From: Acidobacteriota bacterium
GTDB lineage: Bacteria > Pseudomonadota > Alphaproteobacteria > Acetobacterales > Acetobacteraceae
Assembly (NCBI GenBank): GCA_903970435.1
Contig: CAJCIS010000151.1
Coordinates: 1 to 47,377, forward strand
DNA length: 47,377 nt
Direction of reading: 5' to 3'
Both the position numbers and the translations under genes were made by a program. Position 1 is the stretch's first letter; every line of letters begins with the position of its first letter. Below the pieces are notes generated by a model that saw only the letters and a list, made by a program, of their open reading frames with translations, ran no database searches and was not told the DNA's origin. This document shows positions 45,349 through 47,377 of the stretch, piece by piece.

Positions 45349-45468
45349 AAGAAAGCAGTTCTCTTTGAAAAAAAGAACCAAAAAACCCTTGTCTGTTGCC
45401 CGCTACTACAGGGCGCAACAGATAAAACTCTTTTGTTTCTTTTTTTCAAAAAAGAAATACTTTCTTCC
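45349..45468. repeat. Family A palindromic units, inverted pair
   Basis: The left arm (about 45349-45399) and right arm (about 45415-45468) face each other across only about 15 bp. The inner ends carry the shared GCAACAGA (left arm as TCTGTTGC). The right arm's hairpin is TTTCTTTTTTTCAAAAAAGAAA, and the arm ends at the prfB stop codon. It fills the gap between prfB and the aldolase gene. Confidence 0.85.
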
Positions 45469-46585
45469 TTAGGCCTCCGCGCGCGTCGCGCCCACCCTCT
45501 GCGCGAGTGATGCCGCCATAAAATCATCCAGATCTCCATCCAGAACCGCAGCCGGATTGCCGGTCTCCACGCCCGTGCGCAAATCCTTCACCATTTGGTA
45601 AGGTGCGAGGACATAGCTGCGTATTTGGTGTCCCCAGCCGATGTCGGTCTTGTTGGCCTCAACAAGCGCGGACGCCGCCTCCCGCTTTTGCAATTCGGCC
45701 TCGTAGAGCTTTGCCTTGAGCATTTGCATGGCGGTGGCGCGGTTGCGGTGCTGGCTACGGTCCGTCTGGCACGCCACGATTATACCTGTCGGCACGTGCG
45801 TGATGCGAATGGCACTTTCGGTTTTGTTCACATGCTGCCCGCCAGCGCCCGAGGCACGGAATGTGTCCACTTTCAAATCCGCGTCGCGAATTTCGATATC
45901 GATGTCATCATCCACCACGGGATACACCCATACGCTGGCGAAACTTGTTTGCCGGCGCGCGTTGGCATCGAAGGGGCTGATGCGGACCAGCCGGTGTACG
46001 CCACTTTCCGTTTTCAGCCATCCATAGGCATTTGGCCCGGTGAAAAGCAGCGTGGCCGACTTTATGCCGGCCTGTTCGCCTTCGCTGGTCTCCATCAACT
46101 CGACCCTATAACCACGCTGCTCCGCCCAGCGCGTGTACATCCGCTGAAGCATCTCGGCCCAATCCTGCGCTTCGGTGCCGCCCGCGCCGGCGTTGACCTC
46201 CAGATAGGCGTCGTTGGCGTCGGCCTCGCCCGACAGCAGGCTTTCGATCTCCCGTCGCTTGGCCTCCTCGGCAATGCGCCGCAGCGCGGCAATACCGTCA
46301 TTCACCATGGCAGTATCCTGCTCGGCCTCGGCGAGCTGGACGAGTTCCAGAGTATCGCCAACATCAGCCTCGAGTTTGAGCAGGCCTTCTGTCTGGCTCG
46401 AGAGCCGGTTGCGCTCGCGCATAATTTTCTGCGCCGCTTCTGCGTCGTTCCATAGTGACGGGTCTTCGACCCGCGCGTTCAGTTCCTCAAGGCGTGTAAC
46501 GGCCCGATCCCAGTCAAAGATGCCTCCTCAGCAGCGCTAAGGACTGCCTGATTTGCTCATGAAGGGACTCTGATTCGGCTGACAC
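45469..46585 (-). CDS. prfB: Peptide chain release factor 2, expressed by programmed +1 frameshift
   Basis: About 371 residues in two frames. The first 23 codons run from GTG at 46585 (GAGG nine bases upstream; [20 protein letters not shown]) to CTT at 46519-46517, where the next codon in frame is TGA. A +1 shift continues as [20 protein letters not shown] to the stop at 45469. RF2 reads UGA and UAA stop codons. Its SPF codon-recognition element ([15 protein letters not shown]) and the catalytic GGQ ([18 protein letters not shown]) are present. It follows a penicillin-binding protein gene on the same strand. Confidence 0.95.
46513..46528 (-). promoter_or_regulatory. prfB programmed frameshift site
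   Basis: On the minus strand AGGAGG (46528-46523) is followed by three bases and then CTTTGAC (46519-46513). This equals the E. coli arrangement AGGGGG-TAT-CTT-TGA-C in spacing and slip sequence. When RF2 is scarce, ribosomes pause at TGA and slip +1 on CTT, making more RF2. Confidence 0.93.
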
Positions 46586-46659
46586 TGGGTGATACCTCGT
46601 AAAGGGCGGGGCGAGCACGATCCGCTCAAGCCGCTATCGGCCGCTGCGCGACACCGCCC

Positions 46660-47377
46660 TCAATATAGGCCGCCGACGCCGCTGTCGACGCCGGTGCCGC
46701 TGCCGCGCGAAGGATCGGCCGGCACGGCGGCCGGCGCGCCGGATACGGCATCCACCGCATGGACGGCGCCCGAATCGCCGACCGCATCGAGACCGCCTAC
46801 GCCCGCCGCGCCAGGTTCCTGATCCGGCTTGAATGCGTCCTCGCACATATGTGGCCCGCAGCCCCAACTTGCCACGGTCACTCCGGGGGGCACCCGGAAA
46901 TCATGGGGCGGCATGTCGCGCAGGGCCGCCTGCATGAACTCATGCCAGATCGGGCCCGCGACATGGGCGCCGTCCTGCTTATCACCCAGGGTGCGCGGCG
47001 AATCAAAGCCGACCCACACCACCGTTACAAGGTCGGGCGTGAAGCCGGCAAACCATCCGTCATTATAGTCCTGTGTGGTGCCCGTCTTGCCGGCGATCGG
47101 CCGGTTAAGCCCGACGACAACCGGAACGCCAGTGCCGTGCAGCACGACACCCTCCATCATCTTGAGTACCTGGAACGTGCTGGCCTCGCTCGCCACCTGC
47201 TGCCGCGGATCATCCAGCACGGGCGGCGCGTTCGGATCGCCGGCGCCTTCCGACAATCCAGGCGGCCGCCAGACGATCCGCCCGTCCGGGTCCTGAACGC
47301 TGTCTATCAGGCTCGGCTGCACCACGCGGCCGCCTTCCGCCAGCGATGCATAGGCACCCGCCTCCCGCATCACGGTC
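46660..47377 (-). CDS. mrcA: Penicillin-binding protein 1A, C-terminal part
   Basis: The gene enters from the right edge, so only the last 238 or so residues are here. They cover the end of the transpeptidase domain: MMREAGAYASLAEGGRVVQP, the KTGTTQD box (GKTGTTQDYNDGWFAGFTPD) and VVWVGFDSPRTLGD, then VAGPIWHEFMQAAL. The catalytic SxxK and SxN boxes and the glycosyltransferase domain lie outside. The tail after about residue 165 is Gly/Ala/Val/Pro-rich with two cysteines (WGCGPHMCEDAF) and is not conserved. Class A PBPs build and cross-link peptidoglycan in the periplasm. Located 74 bp upstream of prfB. Confidence 0.92.
   Translation of the reverse strand, partial: TVMREAGAYASLAEGGRVVQPSLIDSVQDPDGRIVWRPPGLSEGAGDPNAPPVLDDPRQQVASEASTFQVLKMMEGVVLHGTGVPVVVGLNRPIAGKTGTTQDYNDGWFAGFTPDLVTVVWVGFDSPRTLGDKQDGAHVAGPIWHEFMQAALRDMPPHDFRVPPGVTVASWGCGPHMCEDAFKPDQEPGAAGVGGLDAVGDSGAVHAVDAVSGAPAAVPADPSRGSGTGVDSGVGGLY

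Noticed and set aside
216..45468. Family A units as simple intrinsic terminators
   Set aside because: Several lie at 3' ends, but the unit at 28594 lies between two 5' ends, the stems are nearly all A-T, and no separate U-tract follows. The pattern fits a repeat family better, although an end-of-transcript role for some copies is not excluded.
1..47377. CRISPR arrays, tRNA or rRNA genes, insertion sequences with transposase, prophage
   Set aside because: I looked for regular spaced repeats, cloverleaf sequences, transposase motifs and phage genes on both strands and found none. The repeats are irregularly spaced and lack spacers.

Overview
The window looks like a chromosomal segment from an alphaproteobacterium, most likely of the Acetobacteraceae (Rhodospirillales). 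The reasons are the high GC content, the three-gene transhydrogenase (pntAA-pntAB-pntB), COQ9, GapR (DUF2312) and DUF1244 proteins, the mrcA-prfB neighbourhood, and two families of palindromic intergenic repeats. The family placement is inference; no rRNA or tRNA gene is visible to confirm it.

Layout. 1-7458: the end of an unidentified gene, a CYP153-type cytochrome P450, a catalytically degenerate SDR-like gene coupled to folB, uvrC, a GGDEF-EAL protein and a GNAT acetyltransferase. 7632-18383: an L-2-hydroxyglutarate-oxidase-like flavoprotein followed by glgP, glgC, glgA and one 1374-residue gene that fuses a GlgX debranching enzyme to a MalQ 4-alpha-glucanotransferase. No branching enzyme (glgB) is present. 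18570-31297: mostly housekeeping genes: coq9-def, rpsU, the pnt operon, an ABC1/UbiB-like kinase with pepF, a His-rich CDF metal exporter, gapR, a DUF1244 gene, a broken glycerate kinase and pyk. 31387-32034: a Rieske protein gene without petB and petC.

32301-44550 is an exopolysaccharide locus. It holds a GMC oxidoreductase, a GT4 glycosyltransferase, an epimerase coupled to a Wzz/GumC co-polymerase, a GT4-GT26 fusion coupled to a VpsF-like polymerase, a GH10 glycosidase, a BY-kinase relative without a recognisable P-loop, and a priming glycosylphosphotransferase. The set resembles the GumD/GumM/GumH/GumE/GumC core of xanthan and acetan synthesis, so a cellobiose-based repeat unit is a reasonable inference. 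A flippase and an outer-membrane export protein are missing from the window. 44678-47377: a class II aldolase, prfB with a complete programmed +1 frameshift site, and the 3' part of a class A penicillin-binding protein gene.

The most unusual non-coding feature is a dispersed palindromic unit of about 45-60 bp found at nine intergenic places, three of them as facing inverted pairs. It contains a perfect AT-rich 10-bp hairpin. Two 5'-truncated genes (the SDR-like gene and the glycerate kinase) begin at or within a few bases of a unit. A second, GC-rich family occurs once as a perfect 27-bp hairpin and once as a 117-bp multi-stem element, both in the glycogen operon. No gap between genes exceeds 300 bases.
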